A DNA stretch of 8,891 nucleotides from Treponema sp. (GTDB lineage Bacteria > Spirochaetota > Spirochaetia > Treponematales > Breznakiellaceae). The position numbers and the translations under genes were made by a program. Where the stretch lies: contig JAITEW010000220.1 in assembly GCA_031281855.1 (NCBI GenBank), positions 1 to 8,891 on the forward strand, written 5' to 3'. The notes below the pieces were generated by a model that saw only the letters and a list, made by a program, of their open reading frames with translations, searched no databases and was not told the origin of the DNA. Below, piece after piece: positions 1 through 5,665 of this stretch (positions are counted from its first letter, which is position 1; each line of letters starts with the position of its first letter).

Positions 1-1
1 A

Positions 2-19
2 GGGGGGGGGGGGGGGGGG
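2..19. repeat. Poly-G tract, 18 consecutive G
   Basis: Eighteen uninterrupted G residues are bounded by A on both sides, in otherwise AT-rich non-coding DNA about 180 bases before the first start codon. Tracts of this kind slip during replication, and in Treponema pallidum poly-G tracts upstream of some genes are known to vary in length and change transcription. Whether this one affects the gene to the right, a gene to the left of the window, or nothing is not visible. It could also be an artefact if the window begins at the end of a contig, because some sequencing chemistries produce false poly-G. Confidence 0.85.
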
Positions 20-202
20 ATTAGGATTAACAATAATAGCAGTAAAATGATACGTCATCTCAAATTTGTCCCCCTTTTATAGAAATTCCTTTCTATGACA
101 CATTCAAAAACGTTAAATAATCCTATCACGCTAAATTTATCTTGTCAACTGAAATTTTTTCAAAATACAGAAATATTCCAAAACAATCCGCAAAAACAGT
201 GA
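20..202. other. AT-rich intergenic leader of the glycan gene cluster
   Basis: This stretch has no credible coding sequence and is much richer in A and T than the genes beside it. It must carry the promoter of the four-gene cluster unless transcription enters from the left. The best candidate I can see is weak: TTGTCA at 142-147 with TACAGA at 166-171 (18-base spacer, poor -10). No terminator with a T-run is visible. There is one perfect short inverted repeat at 79-96, annotated separately. Confidence 0.5.
79..96. repeat. Perfect 7-bp inverted repeat with TTCC centre
   Basis: ATAGAAA (79-85) and TTTCTAT (90-96) are exact reverse complements separated by TTCC. The repeat is AT-rich, so an RNA hairpin would be weak. 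Its symmetry and its place upstream of the cluster would suit a dimeric regulator's operator. No regulator family can be named from the sequence, and a chance palindrome in AT-rich DNA is possible. Confidence 0.4.
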
Positions 203-1825
203 ATGACATCCCCGCCAATTCCCAGTATAATCAACACTATGAGAGCCCTTACGGTATTGTACGGCGGCCGGCTGGCCCCGGAAGCCTTTGAACCTGTCAA
301 CGCCGGAGAAGAAGAGGGGAAAAACGCCCTGGTCCTGGCACTGGAGAAGGCCCGCAGGTTCCCGGGGACGGAAAAGACCGTGCTCCTGGGGCTTGAGGGG
401 GCTGTTTACCCCGGTTTGCCCCCTGAATCCGGGGCTTTTTCCGTTGTCCGCGAACCGGGATGGACCAAAAAGAGCCTTTTAGAGCGGCTTTCCCTTTTGT
501 CCGCAGGTTTCGACCTCACTTTTTTCGCCTGGGCCGACTGCCCCCTTCTGGACCCCGGCCTGGCATCGGCCCTGGCTGAGCGGCATCTCAGGTACGCTGC
601 GGAGTACTCCTACGCCGACGGCTGGCCTTACGGTTTCGCGCCGGAACTCCTTGCCCCTGGGACCGCCGGGGTGCTTTTCAAAATCCTTGGGGACGATAAC
701 GGGCCTGTAGAGCGGGACTGTCTTTTTTCGGTGATTCAGAAAGACATCAACGCCTTCGACATAGAAACCGAGATTTCCCCTGTGGACCTGCGGCTCAGAC
801 GGCTTAGTTTTACCGCCGATTCAAGGCGGAATTTCTTCCTCCTTAGGGGTTTTATGGCCGCAGGCCTCAAAGCCGCTTCAGAAGCGGCGGATTATATCGA
901 AAAAAGGCCGGAACTCCAAAGGACGCTCCCGGCGTATTTCAATATCCAGGTTTCAGCCCCCTGCCCCCAGGCGTGTTCCCTCTGCCCCTGGCCCCGGTTC
1001 GGCGGGGATGTCCCGGTTACGGAACGCAGGGGTTTTATGGACAAAGGCAAATTCAGTGAGCTTCTCGACCGCATCGCCGCCTTTACAGGCGACGCGGTTA
1101 TCGGCCTTTCCCTTTGGGGGGAGCTTTCCCTTCACCCTGACAAACTGGACCTGATACGCGCGGTCCTCTCCAGGCCTTCTCTGGCGCTGGTTATCGAGAC
1201 CTCCGGTATAGGCTGGAAACAGGAAGACCTTGAACTTCTGGCCGCCGAAGCGGCGTCCGCCCCTGCAAGGAAGAGCCCGGTTCTTAAGGGGCCTCTTTCG
1301 TGGATCGTCTCTCTGGACGCCTTTGACGCAGGGCGCTACAAAGAGGCCAGGGGGCCGGGCTTCACCGAGGCTGTTGACTGCGCCAGGCGGCTTATCGGCC
1401 TTTTTCCGGGCAGCGCCTATGTGCAGGCAGTACGGGTCAAGGGTTTCGAGGACGACATCGAACAGTTCTACCGTTCCTGGAAAGAGGCGGTCCCCGCAAA
1501 GGGGCAGTCCCATATTATCATCCAGAAGTATGATGATTTCTGCGGAGCCCTGCCGCGTCTCCAGGCTTCGGATCTGTCGCCTGTAAAGCGGCAGCCCTGC
1601 TGGCATCTGCTCCGGGATATGGTTATACTTCTGGACGGTTCCGTCCCGTTCTGCAGAGAGGATCTGGGAAGCCTTCAGGCTAAGGGGCCCTTTCGGGGCA
1701 ATGTTTTTACTTCTTCCCTTGAAGAGATCTGGAAAGCCGGCGAAAGCCTCTGCCTGGAGCAGTTGAGGGGGAACTATCCCGGTATCTGCGCGGTGTGCGA
1801 TGAATACTATACCTACAACTTTTAA
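203..1825 (+). CDS. Spiro-SPASM radical SAM protein with N-terminal nucleotidyltransferase-like domain
   Basis: Numbering is from the ATG at 203. Residues 13-200 resemble SpsF/NeuA-type cytidylyltransferases: ADCPLLDP at 111-118 matches the conserved acidic metal/nucleotide motif, followed by the usual helix and a YAD segment, but the RxxSTRLPxK nucleotide-binding signature is degenerate. The radical SAM domain starts near 245, with C254-x3-C258-x2-C261 for the 4Fe-4S cluster and GLSLWGELSLHPD (301-313) in the place of the usual GGEP region. The C-terminus is SPASM-like: C466, C484, C529 and C532, probably holding an auxiliary cluster. Length and architecture fit the spirochaete spiro-SPASM family, whose reaction is, as far as I know, undefined. 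Neither start has a clear ribosome binding site; Met at 239 (MRALTVLYGG), the start of the first beta strand, is a good alternative. It overlaps the next gene by 26 bases. The family call is secure, the substrate unknown. Confidence 0.88.
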   Translation: MTSPPIPSIINTMRALTVLYGGRLAPEAFEPVNAGEEEGKNALVLALEKARRFPGTEKTVLLGLEGAVYPGLPPESGAFSVVREPGWTKKSLLERLSLLSAGFDLTFFAWADCPLLDPGLASALAERHLRYAAEYSYADGWPYGFAPELLAPGTAGVLFKILGDDNGPVERDCLFSVIQKDINAFDIETEISPVDLRLRRLSFTADSRRNFFLLRGFMAAGLKAASEAADYIEKRPELQRTLPAYFNIQVSAPCPQACSLCPWPRFGGDVPVTERRGFMDKGKFSELLDRIAAFTGDAVIGLSLWGELSLHPDKLDLIRAVLSRPSLALVIETSGIGWKQEDLELLAAEAASAPARKSPVLKGPLSWIVSLDAFDAGRYKEARGPGFTEAVDCARRLIGLFPGSAYVQAVRVKGFEDDIEQFYRSWKEAVPAKGQSHIIIQKYDDFCGALPRLQASDLSPVKRQPCWHLLRDMVILLDGSVPFCREDLGSLQAKGPFRGNVFTSSLEEIWKAGESLCLEQLRGNYPGICAVCDEYYTYNF

Positions 1826-2828
1826 CGGCTCCCTCCCTGCGTACACCTGTGTAGGCGGGAACGAGCGCAGGGCCTCTACGGGACTGTCGGCGGTGATCCT
1901 CAACCGGCAGGGGAGGTTTTCAAGATTCACCCTTTTTGAGGAACTGGAAAAGGCGGGTTTTGATTTCGTAATTTCCCTTGAAGGAACGGCGAAGCGTTAC
2001 GACCTTGAGGGCCTTACAGGGGCCTTCCCCTTTGTGCGCTTTGTGCTCCTCAGGGACTCTATCACCCCTGGAGAGGAGATCAACCTCGCGGTGTCGGAAC
2101 TTTCGAGCCCCCTTTTCTTCGTCCTCTGGAACGATCTCCGTATCCTGAGAGGAGGGGGGGCTGAGCGTATGGCTGAACGGCTTCTCCTGAGCCCTGATGA
2201 ACTGGTCAGGAAGCCTGATGAAAAAAACGTTTACAAGCGGCTCTGCACGGTCCCGGTGATCCAGGACAACCATTTCGAAACCATGCCTACCCTTAGTTCC
2301 CCGGCACTGGTCGGCGGGAACGTCAGGGCGATTCCCAAGAATCCGGGACGCGAAGGGCTTCAGTCGCTTTTCCCGTATGAAGGGATCGGCATTTACGACA
2401 GGGAGCGTTTTATCCGTTTAGGGGGCTTTGACGGGACTATAGGCAATTTTTACTGGCAGCTCATGGATTTCGGCTTCAGGGCCCGCCTCTGGGGAGAGGA
2501 GATCGCCTGTACCCAGTTGATCAAGCTTTCCTTTGACGGCACGGTTCCCGCTGGGGACAGTACCGCGGAAGAAGGATACCGCCGCTTTTACTTAAAAAAC
2601 CTGGCGCCGGTTTTCCGGGGGGATTTCGCCAACCTTCCTCTACGGCGTTTCCCGGGCTACTTCAGGCGCTCAGGCGCGGATCTCTTCAGCAGTTGGGAGG
2701 AATTCTCCGAAGCCCGGCGGTGGGTCAGAATCAACCGCTACCGTTTTCAGTGCGACGCCAAAACCATCGCCGGTTCCTGGGGGGACCAGGCAGGCCAGGA
2801 TGTAGAGGGGGGAGGGGGAGAAGTATGA
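1800..2828 (+). CDS. GT-A/family 2-like glycosyltransferase-related protein
   Basis: This 342-residue soluble protein has no signal peptide or membrane segment. Residues 30-115 look like the nucleotide-binding half of a GT-A glycosyltransferase: a first beta strand (LSAVILNRQG), a second (FDFVISLEG), then NLAVSELSSPLFFVLWNDLRI around 95-115, the usual lead-in to the metal-binding DxD, here NDL at 111-113. Residues 196-232 (GIYDRERFIRLGGFDG, then YWQLMDFGFRARLWG) match the acceptor-side motif of family 2 enzymes, where a GGFDE and an ED/DFxxR segment are normal. The altered DxD leaves activity uncertain; a divergent transferase or a non-catalytic relative are both possible. The start lies inside the end of the previous gene with no visible ribosome binding site, which suggests translational coupling; a GTG at 1893 is a later alternative. 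The last codons are a run of glycines read from G-tracts that also serve as the next gene's ribosome binding site. Confidence 0.7.
   Translation: MNTIPTTFNGSLPAYTCVGGNERRASTGLSAVILNRQGRFSRFTLFEELEKAGFDFVISLEGTAKRYDLEGLTGAFPFVRFVLLRDSITPGEEINLAVSELSSPLFFVLWNDLRILRGGGAERMAERLLLSPDELVRKPDEKNVYKRLCTVPVIQDNHFETMPTLSSPALVGGNVRAIPKNPGREGLQSLFPYEGIGIYDRERFIRLGGFDGTIGNFYWQLMDFGFRARLWGEEIACTQLIKLSFDGTVPAGDSTAEEGYRRFYLKNLAPVFRGDFANLPLRRFPGYFRRSGADLFSSWEEFSEARRWVRINRYRFQCDAKTIAGSWGDQAGQDVEGGGGEV
2811..2828 (+). promoter_or_regulatory. Ribosome binding site and ATGA overlap that fix the SpsF start
   Basis: GGAGGGGGAG lies just before ATG at 2825-2827, with GGAGG at 2811-2815 nine bases upstream. The same ATGA (2825-2828) contains the stop TGA of the preceding gene. 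Together with the protein signature beginning directly after this Met, this rejects the in-frame upstream ATG at 2693 and indicates coupled translation. Confidence 0.8.
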
Positions 2829-3505
2829 CCGCCCTTGTGCTCCAGGCCAGGCTTGAATCTACAAGGCTCCCCCAAAAAAGCCTCCTTCCCCTTGGAGGAA
2901 GGCCCCTCATTTTAAGGGTGATGGAAGCCCTTAACGGGGTGAATTGCGAAGTAAAAGTCCTGGCATGCCCTGAAAGCTGCGTTTCTGCCTTCGCCCCTCT
3001 GGCGGCTGAAGCGGGTTTTGAAATCCTGCCGGGACCCGGAGAGGATGTCCTTGCCCGGTACTGCCTCGCGGCGCGCCGTTTTAAGCCTGATCGGATTGTC
3101 AGAGCCACTGGCGACAACCCCTTTGTCCTTATCGACGCCGCGGAGGCCATCAGGGTTGAATCCGAGGCCCTGGGCGCGGACTACGCCGTGTACTCCTGCA
3201 TCCCCCACGGTTCAGGCGTGCAGTGCGTAAGCGCCGAAGCTCTTCTCAGGGCCGAACGTGAGGCTCCCACCTGCTTCGAGCGGGAACATGTCTGTCCCTA
3301 CCTCTACAACCATCCCGAATTGTTCCGCCTTCACCTCCCTCTGGCGCCTCTTTGCTGGCAAGGGGCGGAGCTCAATGTTACGGTGGACACCCCGGAGGAT
3401 TACGAATACGCCAAGGCCTTGTACCGGTTTTTGTCAACCCTGCCTCTTGAAGAACGGAGCCGGGGCGCCGCTATTATAGCCGCTGCCAGAAGGCTTTCCG
3501 GATGA
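2825..3505 (+). CDS. spsF: SpsF-type cytidylyltransferase (CMP-sugar synthetase family)
   Basis: This 226-residue protein is complete for the NeuA/KdsB/SpsF nucleotidyltransferase family (CTP_transf_3 type). The N-terminal signature QARLESTRLPQKSLLPLGG (residues 7-25) carries the RxxSTRLPxK nucleotide-binding loop. RATGDNPF (93-100) is the metal/nucleotide motif, and NVTVDTPEDYEYAK (184-197) is the typical C-terminal VDTPEDL motif. Family members couple CTP to an acidic sugar, releasing pyrophosphate, to give a CMP-sugar for a glycosyltransferase; SpsF itself is named from Bacillus spore-coat polysaccharide genes, and its exact substrate is not established. It is cytosolic. The following gene encodes an SpsG/PseG-like domain, so the spsF-spsG order is kept. 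It shares ATGA overlaps with both neighbours. The family is secure; the sugar is unknown, and the gene symbol is by similarity only. Confidence 0.85.
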   Translation: MTALVLQARLESTRLPQKSLLPLGGRPLILRVMEALNGVNCEVKVLACPESCVSAFAPLAAEAGFEILPGPGEDVLARYCLAARRFKPDRIVRATGDNPFVLIDAAEAIRVESEALGADYAVYSCIPHGSGVQCVSAEALLRAEREAPTCFEREHVCPYLYNHPELFRLHLPLAPLCWQGAELNVTVDTPEDYEYAKALYRFLSTLPLEERSRGAAIIAAARRLSG

Positions 3506-5415
3506 CCGGCCCCCTGCTGGTTGTTCCATGCCTGGAAAAGGGCAGGGGAGGGGGGCACCTGGTGCGTTCCGCCGCGCTGGTGCGGGATCTCCGCAGCCTG
3601 GGCCGGGAAGCTTTTCTCTATGCCCCTGAGGCTGAAAAAGAAGCCGCCCTTGGGGCTTTGAACGCCTTGTCCGGTTCTTTCGCCTCAGAGTGGGTTCTTT
3701 CGCGCCAGGTCCCGGAAGGTTCCGGGCTTTCCTGGGACTTCATCATTCTGGACCGTTTCCGCACGCCTGGGAAGGAATTCGCCGCATGGTCCGCTCTGGG
3801 CCCGGTTATCGGCATTGACGAAGGCGGCCCTTGCAGGAAGGACTTTGATTTCCTTATCGATCTCCTCCCGGGCCTTCCCGGCGCGGTTCCGGCGAATATC
3901 ACTTCCCCGGCTTTGCTCCCTTTGCCCCGGAACCGGCGGCCTTCCTTTTTCCCTGCCAGGGAATTTTCATCTGAAAACAAACTCAGGATACTGGTAAGCT
4001 TCGGCGCCGAGGATGTTCCGGGCCTTGGTCCTGCCGCTGCCCGGGCACTTGCGGCTTACGCCCCCGGACGCCTGGACATCACCCTGGCCGCCCCTTCACG
4101 GCTGGCTGCGCCGGGCCTTGAAGGAATCAGGGTCCTTGGAAGGGTTCCGGAACTGCGGGAAGAACTGGCGGCGTATGACCTTTTAATAACCCACTTCGGC
4201 CTTACGTGTTTCGAGGCCCTTTACGCCAGGACCCCGGTCCTTCTGGTTTCGCCTGCTGCGTATCATGAAAAGCTGGCCCGTAACGCCGGGCTTGTCTCAG
4301 CCGGCACAGGCGGCCCCGGGGTCCGGAAGCTCGGGTCCCTTCTTTTTACCCTCCTTCCCCAGGGCAGGCCGGAGCTAAACCGCCTTTTCCTGGAAAGCCT
4401 TTATAGGAAAAACGAAAAAGCGGCTGCCTGTTACGGCCTTGCCGAAGACCGGACCGGAACCCTGGCGGACTTTCTTGCAGCCGTGAAACCCCTGCTGTCC
4501 CGGGGCTGTCCTGTGTGCGTCCCCGCTAAACCGCTGCAGGCTCCGGCTCCCTTGAAAACCAGAGGGGCTGTCCTTGCCCGCTTTCCGGGAACCCCTGGTC
4601 CGGCTGACGCCGCTTCCCTGCGAACTTACCGGCGCTGCGGGTCCTGCGGCCTTATCCGTATGGGCCGCATGAGTCCGCCTCCGATAGAATACGAAACCAG
4701 CTATTTCTTCAGCCAGTATAAAAAGCAGTACGGCAAAACATACCTGGAAGATTTCCCGGCTCTTGCCGCAATGGGCCGGAAACGGCTTTTTCACATCAAG
4801 TCCCTTTTAGGGAAACCAGGGGAAACCGGGGCAGGTTCCGCCTTGCGGCTTCTGGACATAGGCTGCGCTTACGGCCCCTTCCTTCTGGCAGCCAGGGAAG
4901 AAGGCTTTGCCCCTCAGGGCCTGGAGCCAGCGGCCGGCGCGGCTTCTTATGTGCAGGAAGAACTGGGTATCCCGTGCGTGAACGGTTTCTTCCCTGAAGC
5001 GCTTAAAACAGAGGCCCCGGTTTTCGATGTCGTGGCTCTCTGGTATGTTATCGAACATTTTGACGACCCTGGGGCCGCCCTCACGGCTATAGCCGGGATC
5101 CTCAAACCCCGGGGGGTCCTGGCCTTTTCCACTCCCTCGTACGCCGGGATTTCAGGCCGCAAGTCCCTCATGGAGTTCCTTAAAAACAGCCCACAGGATC
5201 ACTGGACGATCTGGAGCCCTGGGGCGCAGGGAATACTGAAAAAATACGGTTTCAAGCTGAAAAAAACAGTTGTCACCGGCCACCACCCCGAACGCTTCCC
5301 TTTTATCGGGCGGTTTCTGAAAGGCAAAAAAGGCAACTTCTACCATATAGTTCTGGCTTTTAGCCGCCTGTTCCGTTTAGGAGACACCTTCGAAGCCTAT
5401 GCGGTGAAAATCTAA
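3502..5415 (+). CDS. SpsG/PseG-like GT-B domain fused to a SAM-dependent methyltransferase
   Basis: A 637-residue two-domain protein. Residues 1-330 look like PseG/SpsG, the GT-B-fold UDP-sugar hydrolase/transferase relatives of MurG: GRGGGHLVRSAALVRDL near the start (H19 fits the catalytic His of PseG), GIDEGG (104-109), LVSFGAED (164-171) where PseG has a GGxD motif, and HFGLTCFEALYARTPVLLVS (231-250), the sugar-nucleotide region. Residues 336-637 form a class I methyltransferase: C336/C339 and C379/C382 make two CxxC pairs, probably a zinc knuckle as in sugar C-methyltransferases; LLDIGCAYGPF (450-460) is the SAM loop; YVIEHF (515-520) is the usual post-motif helix start. PseG removes UDP from a 2,4-diacetamido sugar in pseudaminic acid synthesis; here the fusion suggests hydrolysis or transfer plus methylation of one glycan. 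The start ATG is in an ATGA overlap, with AGAAGG at 3488-3493. Its TAA stop lies in a direct repeat flanking the element at 5417-5559. Confidence 0.8.
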   Translation: MTGPLLVVPCLEKGRGGGHLVRSAALVRDLRSLGREAFLYAPEAEKEAALGALNALSGSFASEWVLSRQVPEGSGLSWDFIILDRFRTPGKEFAAWSALGPVIGIDEGGPCRKDFDFLIDLLPGLPGAVPANITSPALLPLPRNRRPSFFPAREFSSENKLRILVSFGAEDVPGLGPAAARALAAYAPGRLDITLAAPSRLAAPGLEGIRVLGRVPELREELAAYDLLITHFGLTCFEALYARTPVLLVSPAAYHEKLARNAGLVSAGTGGPGVRKLGSLLFTLLPQGRPELNRLFLESLYRKNEKAAACYGLAEDRTGTLADFLAAVKPLLSRGCPVCVPAKPLQAPAPLKTRGAVLARFPGTPGPADAASLRTYRRCGSCGLIRMGRMSPPPIEYETSYFFSQYKKQYGKTYLEDFPALAAMGRKRLFHIKSLLGKPGETGAGSALRLLDIGCAYGPFLLAAREEGFAPQGLEPAAGAASYVQEELGIPCVNGFFPEALKTEAPVFDVVALWYVIEHFDDPGAALTAIAGILKPRGVLAFSTPSYAGISGRKSLMEFLKNSPQDHWTIWSPGAQGILKKYGFKLKKTVVTGHHPERFPFIGRFLKGKKGNFYHIVLAFSRLFRLGDTFEAYAVKI

Positions 5416-5419
5416 AGGG

Positions 5420-5454
5420 AACCTCTGAAAACTTCAGTTTTCAGAGGTTTTTTT
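5420..5454 (+). terminator. Intrinsic terminator of the four-gene cluster
   Basis: AACCTCTGAAAACT (5420-5433) pairs perfectly with AGTTTTCAGAGGTT (5436-5449), giving a stem of up to 14 bp with a tiny loop (more realistically UUCA closed by C-G), followed by seven T at 5448-5454. It begins five bases after the stop codon of the methyltransferase fusion, so it should end that transcript and leave the ATP-grasp gene to its own promoter. It forms the left end of the repeat element, so the element may have supplied the terminator. Confidence 0.85.
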
Positions 5455-5460
5455 ACCCTA

Positions 5461-5518
5461 TGGAGAAAATTGCATTTGCGTAATTCGTTATGTAATAAGG
5501 AATTAGCAATTTTCTCCA
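5461..5518. repeat. Perfect 13-bp inverted repeat around an AT-rich core
   Basis: TGGAGAAAATTGC (5461-5473) and GCAATTTTCTCCA (5506-5518) are exact reverse complements with 32 bases between. The core holds a further inverted pair, TAATTC (5481-5486) with GAATTA (5500-5505), and inside it TTAT (5488-5491) with ATAA (5495-5498), so nearly the whole 58 bases can fold into one long structure with a seven-base bulge on the left. There is no T-run after it, so it is not a standard terminator. It forms the middle of the element at 5417-5559. Confidence 0.8.
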
Positions 5519-5519
5519 A

Positions 5520-5558
5520 GGAACCTCTGGAAACTCAACCGGAGTTTCCAGAGGTTCC
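5520..5558. repeat. Perfect 17-bp hairpin with AACCG loop (right end of element)
   Basis: GGAACCTCTGGAAACTC (5520-5536) pairs without mismatch with GAGTTTCCAGAGGTTCC (5542-5558) around the loop AACCG. It is a sister of the terminator hairpin at the left end: the A-T pair 5428/5441 there is a G-C pair 5530/5548 here, so pairing is kept despite the base change. No T-run follows, so it should not terminate rightward transcription. Confidence 0.8.
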
Positions 5559-5559
5559 C

Positions 5560-5662
5560 TAAATCCTTTATTCTCCTTATCCGACAATTAAAAGGGGCTG
5601 TTCCAAAACTAACCGAGTTTTGGAACAAGCTCAAAAGAGAGGTTTTTCTCGATGGAGGCTGA
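5560..5662. other. Leader of the ATP-grasp operon
   Basis: These bases lie between the repeat element and the start of the ATP-grasp gene. They hold the hairpin annotated at 5595-5632 and the ribosome binding site. I see no convincing sigma-70 promoter here or inside the element; the best -35/-10 pairs match poorly. A promoter is nevertheless expected, since a strong terminator stands upstream. Confidence 0.4.
5595..5632. repeat. Related hairpin in the ATP-grasp leader (AACCG loop)
   Basis: TGTTCCAAAACT (5599-5610) pairs perfectly over 12 bp with AGTTTTGGAACA (5616-5627) around AACCG, the same loop as the hairpin at 5520-5558. With one bulged A the stem extends to about 5595-5632. No T-run follows, so it is probably not a terminator. 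Its position 22 bases before the ribosome binding site would allow an effect on mRNA stability or translation, but a REP-like repeat copy is as likely. Confidence 0.75.
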
Positions 5663-5665
5663 ATG
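5654..5665 (+). promoter_or_regulatory. Ribosome binding site of the ATP-grasp gene
   Basis: GGAGG at 5654-5658 precedes ATG at 5663 by four bases, rather close but strong, and supports this start. A second purine-rich motif, GAGAGG at 5637-5642, precedes an out-of-frame ATG at 5652 that opens only an 11-codon reading frame. Confidence 0.65.

Larger units (their letters stand above)
5417..5559. mobile_element. Candidate 143-bp MITE-like or REP-like nested palindromic element
   Basis: The ends are inverted repeats: GGGAACCTCTGAAAACT (5417-5433) and AGTTTCCAGAGGTTCCC (5543-5559) match as reverse complements at 16 of 17 positions. The element is flanked by TAAA on both sides (5413-5416 and 5560-5563), as expected of a 4-base target duplication. 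Inside are a second perfect inverted repeat (5461-5473 with 5506-5518) and a hairpin at each end. It contains no coding sequence. The left TAAA includes the stop codon of the preceding gene. Seen directly: the symmetry and the flanking repeat. Inferred: transposition. A cluster of REP-like palindromes, or chance in the short flank, is the alternative; copies elsewhere in the genome cannot be tested here. Confidence 0.55.

Noticed and set aside
953..1930. 325-codon open frame on the minus strand opposite the spiro-SPASM gene
   Set aside because: It lies opposite a clearly recognisable radical SAM gene, its translation shows no family features, and long antisense frames are common in GC-rich genes.
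2693..2824. In-frame upstream extension of the SpsF gene from an ATG at 2693
   Set aside because: The added 44 residues are low-complexity Arg/Gly-rich shadow of the previous gene. The family signature starts at the Met at 2825, which has a strong ribosome binding site.
5520..5558. Second intrinsic terminator
   Set aside because: The stem is excellent, but no T-run follows on either strand.
5416..5662. Riboswitch or CRISPR array in the palindromic intergenic region
   Set aside because: The repeats are inverted rather than evenly spaced direct repeats with unique spacers, and I recognise no riboswitch consensus.
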